The translations under genes and the position numbers were made by a program. Below are positions 8,848 to 16,351 of a stretch of 64,000 nucleotides of DNA, one piece after another; position 1 is the first letter of the stretch; each line of letters opens with the position of its first letter. Origin of the DNA: CAYRUZ01 sp964427895 (GTDB lineage: Bacteria > Patescibacteriota > Gracilibacteria > Peribacterales > Peribacteraceae). The stretch is taken from contig CAYRUZ010000002.1 of the NCBI GenBank assembly GCA_964427895.1, positions 105,291-169,290 of the forward strand, in the 5' to 3' direction. The notes under the pieces were generated by a model that saw only the letters and a program-made list of their open reading frames with translations, did not search any database and was not told where the DNA came from.

Positions 8848-10343
8848 ATCCAACCGTTTCAGCCATCCTCAAAGATCTCTATGAGATCGATCCTGAATTG
8901 CGCGAGCACGAAGATTCTCTCGTTCCCCTTGTCGAGCAGTTGTTGGCCCAGGACCCGACCCAAAAGCCGACGCGGCAATTCGTCGCCCAACTGCGCAGCG
9001 AGCTGAAGCGACGGGCCGCCATGCTCAACTCGACGCCATCGGCCGCCACGTTCACGCCGTTGCAGCGTTTCTTCTACTACGCCGGAGGCGTGATCACTGC
9101 GGGCATCATCCTTCCCGTAGTATATTTCGCCGCCTTGCGGCCGACCGTCCCGACGCAGACGCAAGAATCGTCACAGAAAAGCGCTCTGTTCGCTTACGAC
9201 GTCAGCGACGTGAAGTCGCGCGCGTTCGGAGCGCTCGATGCGCTCGGTCAACAGCAGAATGCCGCAAGGCCGCAAGGCGGCGGTGGAGGCGGCGGAGTGG
9301 CTACCGCTCCCGCCATGGATGCGAAGATCGCCGGTGATTCCATGCTGTATCCGATGGTTCAGTACGACTACGCCTTCGACGGCACGCTGCCAGAGTTGCC
9401 GGGCAAAAACGTGTCGGTTTATCGGCGCAATCCGTCGGCGACCACCTTGCCGCTCTCGAGTCTCGGCAGTTCGCTCAATTTGGGCAACATCGATCTTTCG
9501 AGCTTCAAGGGGGCGAATGTCGACTCGATCAATTTCATCCAGAACACGCCGTTCGGCTACTACATTTCGGTGAACCTGCGCGACGGATCGGTGTACATCG
9601 GCGGCAACTGGGAACAGTGGCCGATGAGCCAGTGCCAGACGGAATCCTGCTTCGAGCAGCAACGCGTAAAGTCGAGCGACATTCCGTCCGACGACGCCGT
9701 CATCGGCATCGCGACCACGTTCGCGAACGACCACGGCATCGATCTCAGCAAGTACGGCGCAGCGGAAATCGACAAGGCGTGGCGCTTCGAGTACGACCGC
9801 GCGGCGGACAAGGACACCGCGTACATTCCCGATACCATGCGCGTCATTTTCCCGCTCCTCATCGACGGCAAGCCCGTGTACGACCAGGGCGGCAACAAGA
9901 CCGGCATCAACATCGGCGTGCACGTGAAACAGAAGCGCGTGTTTGACGCCAGCGGCATCATGAGCCGCGTGTACGAGAAGTCTTCGTACGACGGCGTGAC
10001 CGATAGCGGCGCGATCATGCACTACCTCGAGACGCTGGATCAGTACCCCGGCCCCGTCATGCCGTTGGCGGCCGAGGATGCCGTGCGCGACTCCGAGAGT
10101 TCTCAGCCTCAGGTCGCCACGCGCAAGGTGACGCTCGGAACTCCGACCGTTTCACTCGCCACGTTCTACAAGAGCGAAGGCGTGAAAACCGAGGAGTTGC
10201 TCGTTCCGGCCCTGATCTTCCCGGTGAAATCCGTGGAAGGCGGAGAGCCCTTCTACCGTCAGACGGTGGTGGTACCACTCGCGAAAGACATGCTGGAAGA
10301 AAGCATCGGCGAGGTGCACACCATGCAAGGAATGCAGCGGTGA
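8844..10343 (+). CDS. Single-pass membrane protein coupled to ECF sigma (candidate anti-sigma/sensor)
   Basis: A 499-residue protein of unknown family starting within the sigma-factor stop (ATGA overlap). The N-terminal 75 residues are charged and helical (ILKDLYEIDPELREHE, then a segment with TRQFVAQLRSEL) and probably cytoplasmic. A transmembrane helix lies at about 77-97. A glycine-rich linker (GGGGGGG near residue 150) leads to a large extracytoplasmic domain of about 340 residues with repeated aromatic and beta-like segments. Topology and coupling are what one expects of an anti-sigma factor that senses an envelope signal, but no zinc-containing anti-sigma motif (HxxxCxxC) is present. 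Function is inferred from context only. A terminator follows. Confidence 0.7.
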   Translation: MNPTVSAILKDLYEIDPELREHEDSLVPLVEQLLAQDPTQKPTRQFVAQLRSELKRRAAMLNSTPSAATFTPLQRFFYYAGGVITAGIILPVVYFAALRPTVPTQTQESSQKSALFAYDVSDVKSRAFGALDALGQQQNAARPQGGGGGGGVATAPAMDAKIAGDSMLYPMVQYDYAFDGTLPELPGKNVSVYRRNPSATTLPLSSLGSSLNLGNIDLSSFKGANVDSINFIQNTPFGYYISVNLRDGSVYIGGNWEQWPMSQCQTESCFEQQRVKSSDIPSDDAVIGIATTFANDHGIDLSKYGAAEIDKAWRFEYDRAADKDTAYIPDTMRVIFPLLIDGKPVYDQGGNKTGINIGVHVKQKRVFDASGIMSRVYEKSSYDGVTDSGAIMHYLETLDQYPGPVMPLAAEDAVRDSESSQPQVATRKVTLGTPTVSLATFYKSEGVKTEELLVPALIFPVKSVEGGEPFYRQTVVVPLAKDMLEESIGEVHTMQGMQR

Positions 10344-10361
10344 ATGCACGCATCGTCGCGC

Positions 10362-10391
10362 AACACCCCCGCCGACCGCGGGGGTGTTTTT
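10362..10391 (+). terminator. Rho-independent terminator after the sigma/partner operon
   Basis: An 11-bp stem, AACACCCCCGC (10362-10372) with GCGGGGGTGTT (10378-10388), a 5-base loop and a T run. It separates the operon from the following lipoprotein gene and argues against an upstream start for that gene. Confidence 0.85.
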
Positions 10392-10441
10392 GCTTGTCTC
10401 TGTCGATTGTTTTCGCGTTCTCGTCGGGACAAGCTGCATTC

Positions 10442-10990
10442 ATGCTCAAACATGTCGCTCTAATCGCTGCGGTCGGAAGTTCTCTGTTGCTCGTCGGTTG
10501 TTCGAGGCAGGACGAATCACGCGCAATGCTCTGCCCTCCGGGGGCGCCCTGCGCCTTCAAGAAGGCCGCATCGTCGTCTTCCAAGGCGGCATCCAAACCC
10601 GCACAGAAAATCACAAAGGAGCAGCAGAAGCAGGTGGAAAAGCAAAAGCAGCAGGAAACCAAAAAAAAGAAGGATGAGGAGCAAGCATCGCAAGGCATCC
10701 AACTCTGTACCGTGGTTGCCGACAGTTTTTGTAACGGAAAAATGGCCAATTACAGCTGCATCCGCGCCATGAACGGCACGTATTCTCGGATGCGCACGTG
10801 GGAGGCGCAATTGGTGTGCATCGCGCACTCACCGGTGAAAGCGGGCTTCTGCCGCGTGATGACGGACCAAAAAGCCGTCTGCGGACAGGCGTGCAAGTCG
10901 GGGGAAAAGTGCATTGCTGCGTTTTCCCAAGGCGGAGGCATGACGTCCGCCTGCGTCCCGGACCAATCTGCGAAAAAGTGCGACGATTAA
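10442..10990 (+). CDS. Putative lipoprotein, cysteine-rich C-terminal half
   Basis: A 182-residue protein with a short signal sequence and a lipobox (LLVGC, lipidation Cys20). A serine/lysine/alanine and glutamine-rich linker (about residues 45-82, coiled-coil-like) follows, then a C-terminal domain of about 100 residues with many cysteines (IQLCTVV, SFCNGK, YSCIR, VCIAHS, GFCRV, VCGQAC, KCIAAF, SACVPD). These probably form disulfides outside the membrane. An in-frame start about 100 bases earlier would place the terminator inside the gene, so the ATG at 10442 is preferred. No family recognised. It is convergent with the next gene, with only four bases between. Confidence 0.75.
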   Translation: MLKHVALIAAVGSSLLLVGCSRQDESRAMLCPPGAPCAFKKAASSSSKAASKPAQKITKEQQKQVEKQKQQETKKKKDEEQASQGIQLCTVVADSFCNGKMANYSCIRAMNGTYSRMRTWEAQLVCIAHSPVKAGFCRVMTDQKAVCGQACKSGEKCIAAFSQGGGMTSACVPDQSAKKCDD

Positions 10991-10994
10991 GCGA

Positions 10995-11483
10995 TCACTT
11001 GTAAACAAGCGTCATCGTGCCCGAGTGGCTGAATCCGCCGCCGCGCCCTGTGAAGTTGATCGTCACGGTTTTCGTCGTTTTGTTCAGCGTTCCCGTGTAG
11101 TCGGCTCCGGCCGGAATATTGACGAAGAAGGGGCTACAGACCCCGGACATGGTTCCGCCGACCGTGCCGTTGCCCGCAACGAACGTGCCGCGCACGTTGC
11201 CATCGCAGGTATCCGACACGCTGCCGGTTAGCGATCCACCCTTGAGGGGGATGTTCATCACCACCGCGACCGTGTACCCCTTGTGCGTGTAGGTGCCCGT
11301 CGCAGTCACCGCCCCATCCGGCTCGGGCAGGTCTTCGGCTTGCCCCAAGAGGCAGTCCAGAAGGTTTTCCGTATCACAGTGCGTGTAGTAGTAGCCCACC
11401 GCTTCGTTGGATCCGATCAAGAGAAGGATGACAACGATGAGAACGAAAGCTGCCATGGGGCCGCAGCCCAGTTTGCTCGCCAT
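10995..11483 (-). CDS. Small membrane-anchored secreted protein of unknown function
   Basis: A 162-residue protein. A hydrophobic segment at about 10-25 (AAFVLIVVILLLIG) is a signal anchor, and the rest is rich in Gly, Thr, Ser and Val with four cysteines (HCDT, LDCLL, DTCDG, GVCSP), suggesting a small disulfide-bonded beta domain. The alternating pattern TGTYTHKG, LTGSVSDTCDG and VGGTMSGVC hints at repeated strands. No family recognised. TTCAAT lies seven bases before the start on the minus strand, resembling the leaderless spacing of other genes. Confidence 0.65.
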   Translation of the reverse strand: MASKLGCGPMAAFVLIVVILLLIGSNEAVGYYYTHCDTENLLDCLLGQAEDLPEPDGAVTATGTYTHKGYTVAVVMNIPLKGGSLTGSVSDTCDGNVRGTFVAGNGTVGGTMSGVCSPFFVNIPAGADYTGTLNKTTKTVTINFTGRGGGFSHSGTMTLVYK

Positions 11484-11582
11484 ATGGGCAATTGAACGCC
11501 CGATCGCCCAGGGGAGTCAATTTTGGCTCTTGCCGCGCCAAGTAGGCTGTATTTCAGCGCTGAAAGCCCATATCGTATGGTC

Positions 11583-11783
11583 ATGGCCATCTCTGGATCA
11601 GCGGAAGGACAGGCAAAAGAGCCGACGACGATAGAAATGCGCTCGAACCTCGCGGAAGACGCGCGCATGCGCAGATACTCGCAAGCCGTACTCCTGGCAC
11701 TCATGAGCGCCATCGAGGCCGCAGGGAGCAGTGGCGGAAATGACAGCGGACAAGACCAAACCGCCCAGGGTAATCCTGCGTAA
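11583..11783 (+). CDS. Possible small protein (66 aa), unknown
   Basis: A short hydrophilic frame with a helical stretch (AEDARMRRYSQAVLLALMSAIEAAG) and a Gly/Ser/Gln-rich tail. The main support is upstream: TATCGT (11571-11576) ends exactly six bases before the ATG, the same geometry as at recognised genes in this window. No homologous family is recognised. It is the only plausible gene between 11484 and 12010 and could equally be chance. Confidence 0.35.
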   Translation: MAISGSAEGQAKEPTTIEMRSNLAEDARMRRYSQAVLLALMSAIEAAGSSGGNDSGQDQTAQGNPA

Positions 11784-12010
11784 GGCGAGGAGTGGTGAAT
11801 CTGTGCGAGAGTTGGAGCCAGCTTCAAGATGCGATCTTTGAATGGCACAGCATCCTTTCGTTGTTATGAGAGGCTGGGTTTGAGCTTTATACTGCCTAAC
11901 ACTCTCGTACACGTAACTCACAGGGTGTGAATAGAATCTCTATCAAGAAAGCCCGCATCGACTCTGGTGAGTAGGTGCAGGGCTGGGGGGGAGGCTCTCG
12001 ACTGTTGTGC
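11784..12010. other. Non-coding stretch
   Basis: About 230 bases between the doubtful small gene and the unknown minus-strand gene. It contains TTTATACT around 11885, which could be a promoter, but no open frame with protein-like composition and no clear hairpin. Nothing else can be supported. Confidence 0.4.
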
Positions 12011-12340
12011 TCACGACCCGATGCCGCAACGAGCGAAGAACTCCTTCGCTCGAAGTAGCAGGTCTTCATGGTTGCTCTCGCCGTTGTCGTTGATGACGGC
12101 ATCGTCGTAGAAGCAGAAGTGTCCGAGTTGCTTGCACTTCTTCGCCAGCTCCCACCAAGTGTACGGGAGCTTGGAGGAGGCGCGGACAAGGCACGGTTCG
12201 GTTGGAAGGGATTCCAACGAGCCGTTCCAGTACGCGGGTTCCAGTTCTACACCGAGGGATTTGATCAGCCCGAAGAGTTTCGGCGAGTAGGCCGAGGAAC
12301 TCACGACGCTGACATAGCCGGGATACATGTAGATCTTCAT
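12011..12340 (-). CDS. Hypothetical protein, 109 aa
   Basis: A small soluble protein with no recognised family. It is rich in aromatics and has two close cysteines (KKCKQLGHFCFYDDAVIND); motifs of note are MKIYMYPGYVSVVSSS at the start and LPYTWWELAKKC in the middle. The start at 12340 is preferred because AAAGGA lies seven bases upstream, one of the few Shine-Dalgarno-like sequences in the window. Together with a hairpin leader and a consensus TATAAT, this gene looks differently controlled from its neighbours, which fits recent acquisition. Confidence 0.6.
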   Translation of the reverse strand: MKIYMYPGYVSVVSSSAYSPKLFGLIKSLGVELEPAYWNGSLESLPTEPCLVRASSKLPYTWWELAKKCKQLGHFCFYDDAVINDNGESNHEDLLLRAKEFFARCGIGS

Positions 12341-12398
12341 CGTAACGTCCTTTCGCGAGACCTTGGGTGGTGAGGTCATAACAGCTTTGAAACTTCAC

Positions 12399-12471
12399 CC
12401 ATCAAGACTGTTTCAATGAAACCCCCTTGATGGAGGGAGAAATGTTGATAAAAAGACCTTTTACTATTATA
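12399..12471 (-). promoter_or_regulatory. Promoter and hairpin leader of the 109-aa gene
   Basis: On the minus strand a consensus TATAAT (12466-12471) lies in an AT-rich block. Downstream the leader can fold into an 8-bp stem (CCATCAAG 12399-12406 with CTTGATGG 12426-12433) enclosing a second small stem (GTTTC/GAAAC at 12410-12422). The leader runs about 120 bases to the ATG, unusually long for this window. Confidence 0.45.
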
Positions 12472-12598
12472 TACTAATAGTATTGAATTTAAATGTCTTA
12501 ACTGGTCAAACTAGCAGTTTTGGAGATTTTTACGCCTTGTTTCGATGCTGCTTCTGCCGAAGCGCTTTCTAACATGGTTGGTGTTGGAAAATCGAAGT

Positions 12599-12674
12599 TG
12601 GTGGAGCTGATGGGATTTAAACCCACGACCTCCGCAATGCGAATGCGGCGCTCTATCAGCTGAGCTACAGCCCC
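12599..12674 (-). tRNA. tRNA-Ala (anticodon CGC)
   Basis: A complete 76-base cloverleaf with encoded CCA. The acceptor pair GGGGCTG/CAGCTCC contains the G3-U70 wobble that identifies tRNA-Ala. The anticodon stem CCGCA/TGCGG holds the loop TTCGCAT, giving anticodon CGC. The T loop is TTTAAAT rather than the usual TTCAAAT form. Confidence 0.93.
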
Positions 12675-12750
12675 ACGTTTTAATGACAGCTGCGACATTC
12701 TATGCCGTCGGAGCCAAAAATCCACCCTTCTCTCCGCCCCCGGGCATTGG

Positions 12751-12756
12751 TATAGT
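12751..12756 (+). promoter_or_regulatory. Candidate -10 of tRNA-Phe
   Basis: TATAGT ends 15 bases before the first base of the tRNA, which would give a short precursor leader. The -35 is weak. Confidence 0.4.
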
Positions 12757-12771
12757 CTTCCGGCTTGAGTT

Positions 12772-12846
12772 GGCCCGGTAGCTCAGTGGTAGAGCACTCG
12801 CCTGAAGAGCGAGGTGTCGCCGGTTCGATCCCGGCCTGGGCCACCA
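12772..12846 (+). tRNA. tRNA-Phe (anticodon GAA)
   Basis: A 75-base cloverleaf with encoded CCA. The acceptor stem is GGCCCGG/CTGGGCC (one G-U pair), the anticodon stem CTCGC/GCGAG carries loop CTGAAGA (anticodon GAA), and the T stem GCCGG/CCGGC has loop TTCGATC. Confidence 0.95.
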
Positions 12847-12911
12847 CTAGCAACGCACGGTAAATCGGGCGTTTTTCGTATCAAGTCGAAGCTGATGAAC
12901 TGGCGACGGAT

Positions 12912-14234
12912 TTATAGATACTCGTCCACGCGCGTCTTCCCGATGAAGACGGGGACATCGTCGCTCTTTCGCAGCGGCTTGAGCGCACGCATCAATCCGA
13001 TGCGTTCCACCACGTCGCGGAAGCGGTCGACGCCGCCGCGGTTGGAGAAATCGGTCATGGTCGTGAATTGCTCCAGGCGCTTGCCGGTCACGATGATCGC
13101 GTCGTCGCGTGCCTCGATGCGGTACGCGCCCATTTTGGGCGACGAAAGGTGGGGCCGGAGCACGGGAATGGGTGCATCTTCGGCGGCTTGGATCTCCGCT
13201 TCGACGGCTGATTCCTTTTCGCTCAGCACCAAAGGCAGCAGCTTTTTCTTCAATTCATCGGTGCCGCCGCGGGTAGCCGCGGAAATCACCGCGAAAATTT
13301 CCAATCCGTCTTCGGCGATGTCGGCCAGCAGCGTATCGAGCTCATGCGGGATCAAGTCCGCCTTGTTGAGCGCGATGCGTTCGGTCTTGGCCGCCAGAGT
13401 GGGGGAGTACGCCGTGAGTTCCTTGCGGATGGCGTCGTAATCTTTGCGGAGAAGAGCGGCGGACGGCTTGCCGTCCTCCAGGCAGCGGCTGATATCCAAA
13501 ACGTGCAGGAGAATGCGGCAACGCTCGATGTGCTTGAGGAAGGCGTCGCCGAGGCCTTTGCCCTCGCTCGCGCCTTCGATGAGCCCCGGAACGTCGCAGA
13601 CGACGTACGAACGGTCATCGACCGTCACGACGCCGAGATTCGGTACGAGCGTGGTGAAAGGGTAGTCGGCGATTTTAGGTTTCGCAGCGCTGATGACGGA
13701 AATGAGCGTGGATTTGCCGACGCTCGGGTACCCGATGATGCCCACGTCGGCGACCAGCTTGAGTTCGAGCGCGAGCGTGCGCTTTTCTCCCGGCTCGCCG
13801 AGTTCCGCGAAATCCGGACGTTGTCGCGTGCTGGTGGCGAAGTGCGCGTTACCGTATCCGCCGCGTCCACCGGCAGCGACGAGCACACGATCGCCGTGAT
13901 GCGTGAGGTCGGCCAGCACGGTGCGCGATCCGTCTGCCGCGACATCCGTGATCTGCGTTCCCGGCGGAACGAGCAGCACGGTGTCTTCGCCGTCTTTCCC
14001 GTGCATGTTCTTCCCCGATCCATACATGCCTTTCTGTGCTTCAAAACGCTTTTTAGAAGCGTAGTTCGACAGCGTGTCGGTATTCGCATCGGCCAGAAGA
14101 ATCACGTCGCCTCCGCGACCGCCATCTCCGCCGTTCGGACCGCCGTTCGGCTCGAATTTTTCCCGCCGCCAACTGACGCATCCGCGCCCGCCGGCTCCGC
14201 CTTGAACCGTGATGACTGCCTGGTCGAGAAACAT
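12912..14234 (-). CDS. obgE: GTPase ObgE/CgtA
   Basis: A 440-residue Obg GTPase with all three domains. These are the glycine-rich Obg fold (about 1-158), the G domain with G1 GYPSVGKST (169-177), G3 DVPG (214-217), G4 NKAD and G5 SAA, and a C-terminal OCT-type domain with TDFSNRGGVDRF. It works in 50S ribosome maturation and stringent or stress signalling. Length matches the 430-460 form with an OCT domain. The start is fixed by the Obg-fold beginning MFLDQAVITVQGGAGG. TATACT lies exactly six bases before the ATG, so the mRNA is probably leaderless. It is divergent from dnaK. Confidence 0.95.
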   Translation of the reverse strand: MFLDQAVITVQGGAGGRGCVSWRREKFEPNGGPNGGDGGRGGDVILLADANTDTLSNYASKKRFEAQKGMYGSGKNMHGKDGEDTVLLVPPGTQITDVAADGSRTVLADLTHHGDRVLVAAGGRGGYGNAHFATSTRQRPDFAELGEPGEKRTLALELKLVADVGIIGYPSVGKSTLISVISAAKPKIADYPFTTLVPNLGVVTVDDRSYVVCDVPGLIEGASEGKGLGDAFLKHIERCRILLHVLDISRCLEDGKPSAALLRKDYDAIRKELTAYSPTLAAKTERIALNKADLIPHELDTLLADIAEDGLEIFAVISAATRGGTDELKKKLLPLVLSEKESAVEAEIQAAEDAPIPVLRPHLSSPKMGAYRIEARDDAIIVTGKRLEQFTTMTDFSNRGGVDRFRDVVERIGLMRALKPLRKSDDVPVFIGKTRVDEYL

Positions 14235-14240
14235 AGAAAC

Positions 14241-14246
14241 AGTATA
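14241..14246 (-). promoter_or_regulatory. -10 element of obgE, leaderless geometry
   Basis: On the minus strand TATACT is followed by six bases and the obgE ATG. Transcription starting about seven bases after the -10 would begin at the start codon itself. Confidence 0.55.
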
Positions 14247-14338
14247 CGGCTTTTTCGCTTAAACAGAAGCCAAAATCAACGAATTGCGCCAAAAACATGC
14301 ACACGTCATGCAGCGGTTTTTCGTTGTCCGGCGAGCTC

Positions 14339-14379
14339 TTGACCCTCTCTTCTTAGCACTCTAAAATATCGAGTGCTAA
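14339..14379 (+). promoter_or_regulatory. dnaK promoter with perfect CIRCE operator (HrcA site)
   Basis: TTGACC (14339-14344), a 17-base spacer and TAAAAT (14362-14367) form a good sigma-70-type promoter. A perfect CIRCE inverted repeat, TTAGCACTC (14353-14361), nine bases, GAGTGCTAA (14371-14379), covers the -10 and start site. CIRCE is bound by the HrcA heat-shock repressor, so dnaK is predicted to be heat-inducible by HrcA release. hrcA itself is not in the window. Confidence 0.95.
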
Positions 14380-14397
14380 TTTCCCCTTTGTTCGAGT

Positions 14398-16302
14398 ATG
14401 TCGAAAATTATCGGAATCGATCTTGGAACAACCAACTCTTGCGTCGCCGTCATAGAAGGCGGCGAACCGGCTGTCATTCCCAATGCGGAAGGCAATCGCA
14501 CGACACCGTCGATGGTCACGTTCAAGGATGACGGCGAAATCCTCGTCGGCGTGGCCAGCAAACGCCAGGCGATCACCAATCCGAAGAACACCATTTTCTC
14601 GGCCAAACGCTTTATCGGCCATCGCTACGACGAAGTGAAAAAAGAGTCGTCGAGCATGCCGTTCGTGGTGAAGGAAGGAAAAGAGGGGCGAGCCGTCATC
14701 GAAGTGAACGGCAAAGAAATGCTTCCACAGGAAGTAAGTGCCAAAGTTCTGCAAAAGCTTAAGCGCGACGCCGAGGCGTTCCTTGGGCAGCCGGTGACGA
14801 AGGCTATCATCACCGTCCCCGCGTACTTCGACGATTCGCAGCGCCAAGCCACCAAAGATGCCGGCCAAATCGCCGGACTTGAAGTCGTGCGCATCATCAA
14901 CGAGCCCACGGCAGCGGCCCTCGCGTACGGCTTGGACAAGGGCAAGGAACAGAAGATCGTCGTATACGATCTCGGAGGAGGAACCTTCGACGTCTCGGTC
15001 CTGGAACTCGGAGACGGAGTGTTCGAAGTGCTCGCGACCAACGGCGACACGCACCTCGGCGGGGACGACTTCGATCACGTGGTGATGGAATGGATTCTGG
15101 CGGAGTTCAAAAAAGAGCAGGGTGTCGATTTGAGCAAAGACACGATCGCTTTGCAGCGCCTCAAAGAGGCGGCGGAGAAAGCGAAGATCGAATTGTCGTC
15201 CGCGACGGAAACGGAAATCAACCTGCCGTTCATCACGGCCGACGCGACGGGCCCGAAGCACTTGTTGCTCAAGCTCTCGCGTGCGAAGTTGGAAAGTCTC
15301 GTGCAACCGCTCGTCGAGAAAACCGTCCAACCGTGCTTGCAGGCGCTGAAGGATGCAAAAATCGACAAGTCCGATATCCAGGAGGTGGTGCTCGTCGGCG
15401 GCATGACGCGCATGCCGGCCGTCGTCGCGATGGCGAAAGAGCTGGCCGGCAAGGAGCCGCACAAGGGCGTGAACCCCGACGAAGTCGTCGCCATCGGCGC
15501 GGCGGTGCAGGCGGGAGTGATGAGCGGTGACATCGATAAGGACATCGTGCTCGTCGACGTGACCCCGTTGTCTCTCGGACTCGAAACGATGGGTGGCGTC
15601 ATGACCAAACTTATCGAGCGCAACACGAAGATCCCCACGCAGAAGAGCCAGGTGTTCTCGACTGCCGCCGATAACCAGCCGTCCGTCGAAATCCACGTGC
15701 TCCAGGGCGAGCGCGGCATGGCTGCGGACAACAAGTCACTGGGGCGTTTCATTCTCGACGGCATTCCCCCCGCTCCGCGCGGCATGCCGCAGATCGAAGT
15801 GAGCTTCGACATCGATGCCAACGGCATCCTGTCCGTCCGTGCCAAAGACAAAGGCACGAACAAGGAGCAGCACATCACCATCCAGGGGTCGACCGGTCTG
15901 AGCAAAGACGAAGTCGAAAAGATGCAAAAGGACGCAGAGATGCACGCGGAAGACGACAAGAAGAAGCGCGAACTCGTCGATGCCAAGAACGAAGCCGATT
16001 CGCTCATCTTCAACCTGGAGAAAAATCTCCGCGAATACGACGCGCGCATTCCGGATGCGACGAAAAAAACCGTGAACGAAAAAATGTCCGCGTTGAAAGA
16101 ACTTCTCAAGAAGGAATCTGTGCAGGCTGACGAAATCAAGAAGTCTGCCGAGGATCTCGCTCAGTCGGCCCAAGAAATAGGCAAGATCGTTTACGAAGAA
16201 GCGCAAAAAAAGAATCAACAGCAGACGGACGACGCCAACAAGAAGGCGGGTGCGGACAATGTCGTCGACGCTGAAGCGACCGACAAAGAAAAGAAGGAAT
16301 AA
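14398..16302 (+). CDS. dnaK: Molecular chaperone DnaK (Hsp70)
   Basis: A 634-residue Hsp70. The ATPase domain shows IGIDLGTTNS (4-13), the VYDLGGGTFDVS phosphate loop near residue 190 and VLVGGMTRMP near 335. The substrate-binding domain follows from about 385, and the charged C-terminal lid ends in an acidic/lysine tail (DKEKKE). It folds and protects proteins with DnaJ and GrpE, neither of which is next door. The length is normal for bacterial DnaK. Expression is under a CIRCE promoter. The leader has TTTCCCC and no Shine-Dalgarno sequence. Confidence 0.98.
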   Translation: MSKIIGIDLGTTNSCVAVIEGGEPAVIPNAEGNRTTPSMVTFKDDGEILVGVASKRQAITNPKNTIFSAKRFIGHRYDEVKKESSSMPFVVKEGKEGRAVIEVNGKEMLPQEVSAKVLQKLKRDAEAFLGQPVTKAIITVPAYFDDSQRQATKDAGQIAGLEVVRIINEPTAAALAYGLDKGKEQKIVVYDLGGGTFDVSVLELGDGVFEVLATNGDTHLGGDDFDHVVMEWILAEFKKEQGVDLSKDTIALQRLKEAAEKAKIELSSATETEINLPFITADATGPKHLLLKLSRAKLESLVQPLVEKTVQPCLQALKDAKIDKSDIQEVVLVGGMTRMPAVVAMAKELAGKEPHKGVNPDEVVAIGAAVQAGVMSGDIDKDIVLVDVTPLSLGLETMGGVMTKLIERNTKIPTQKSQVFSTAADNQPSVEIHVLQGERGMAADNKSLGRFILDGIPPAPRGMPQIEVSFDIDANGILSVRAKDKGTNKEQHITIQGSTGLSKDEVEKMQKDAEMHAEDDKKKRELVDAKNEADSLIFNLEKNLREYDARIPDATKKTVNEKMSALKELLKKESVQADEIKKSAEDLAQSAQEIGKIVYEEAQKKNQQQTDDANKKAGADNVVDAEATDKEKKE

Positions 16303-16314
16303 GGCAGGACAATG

Positions 16315-16341
16315 AAAAAAGCCCCGAACGCGGGGCTTTTT
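16315..16341. terminator. Bidirectional terminator after dnaK
   Basis: A GCCCCG/CGGGGC stem (16321-16326 with 16331-16336) with a four-base loop, flanked by six A and five T. It serves dnaK and the convergent antiporter gene. Confidence 0.92.
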
Positions 16342-16351
16342 CGTATTCTGT

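Noticed and set aside
11417..11848. Minus-strand open frame in the sparse region
   Set aside because: Ser/Ala/Pro-rich with no domain, overlaps the start of the 162-aa gene and has no start signals.
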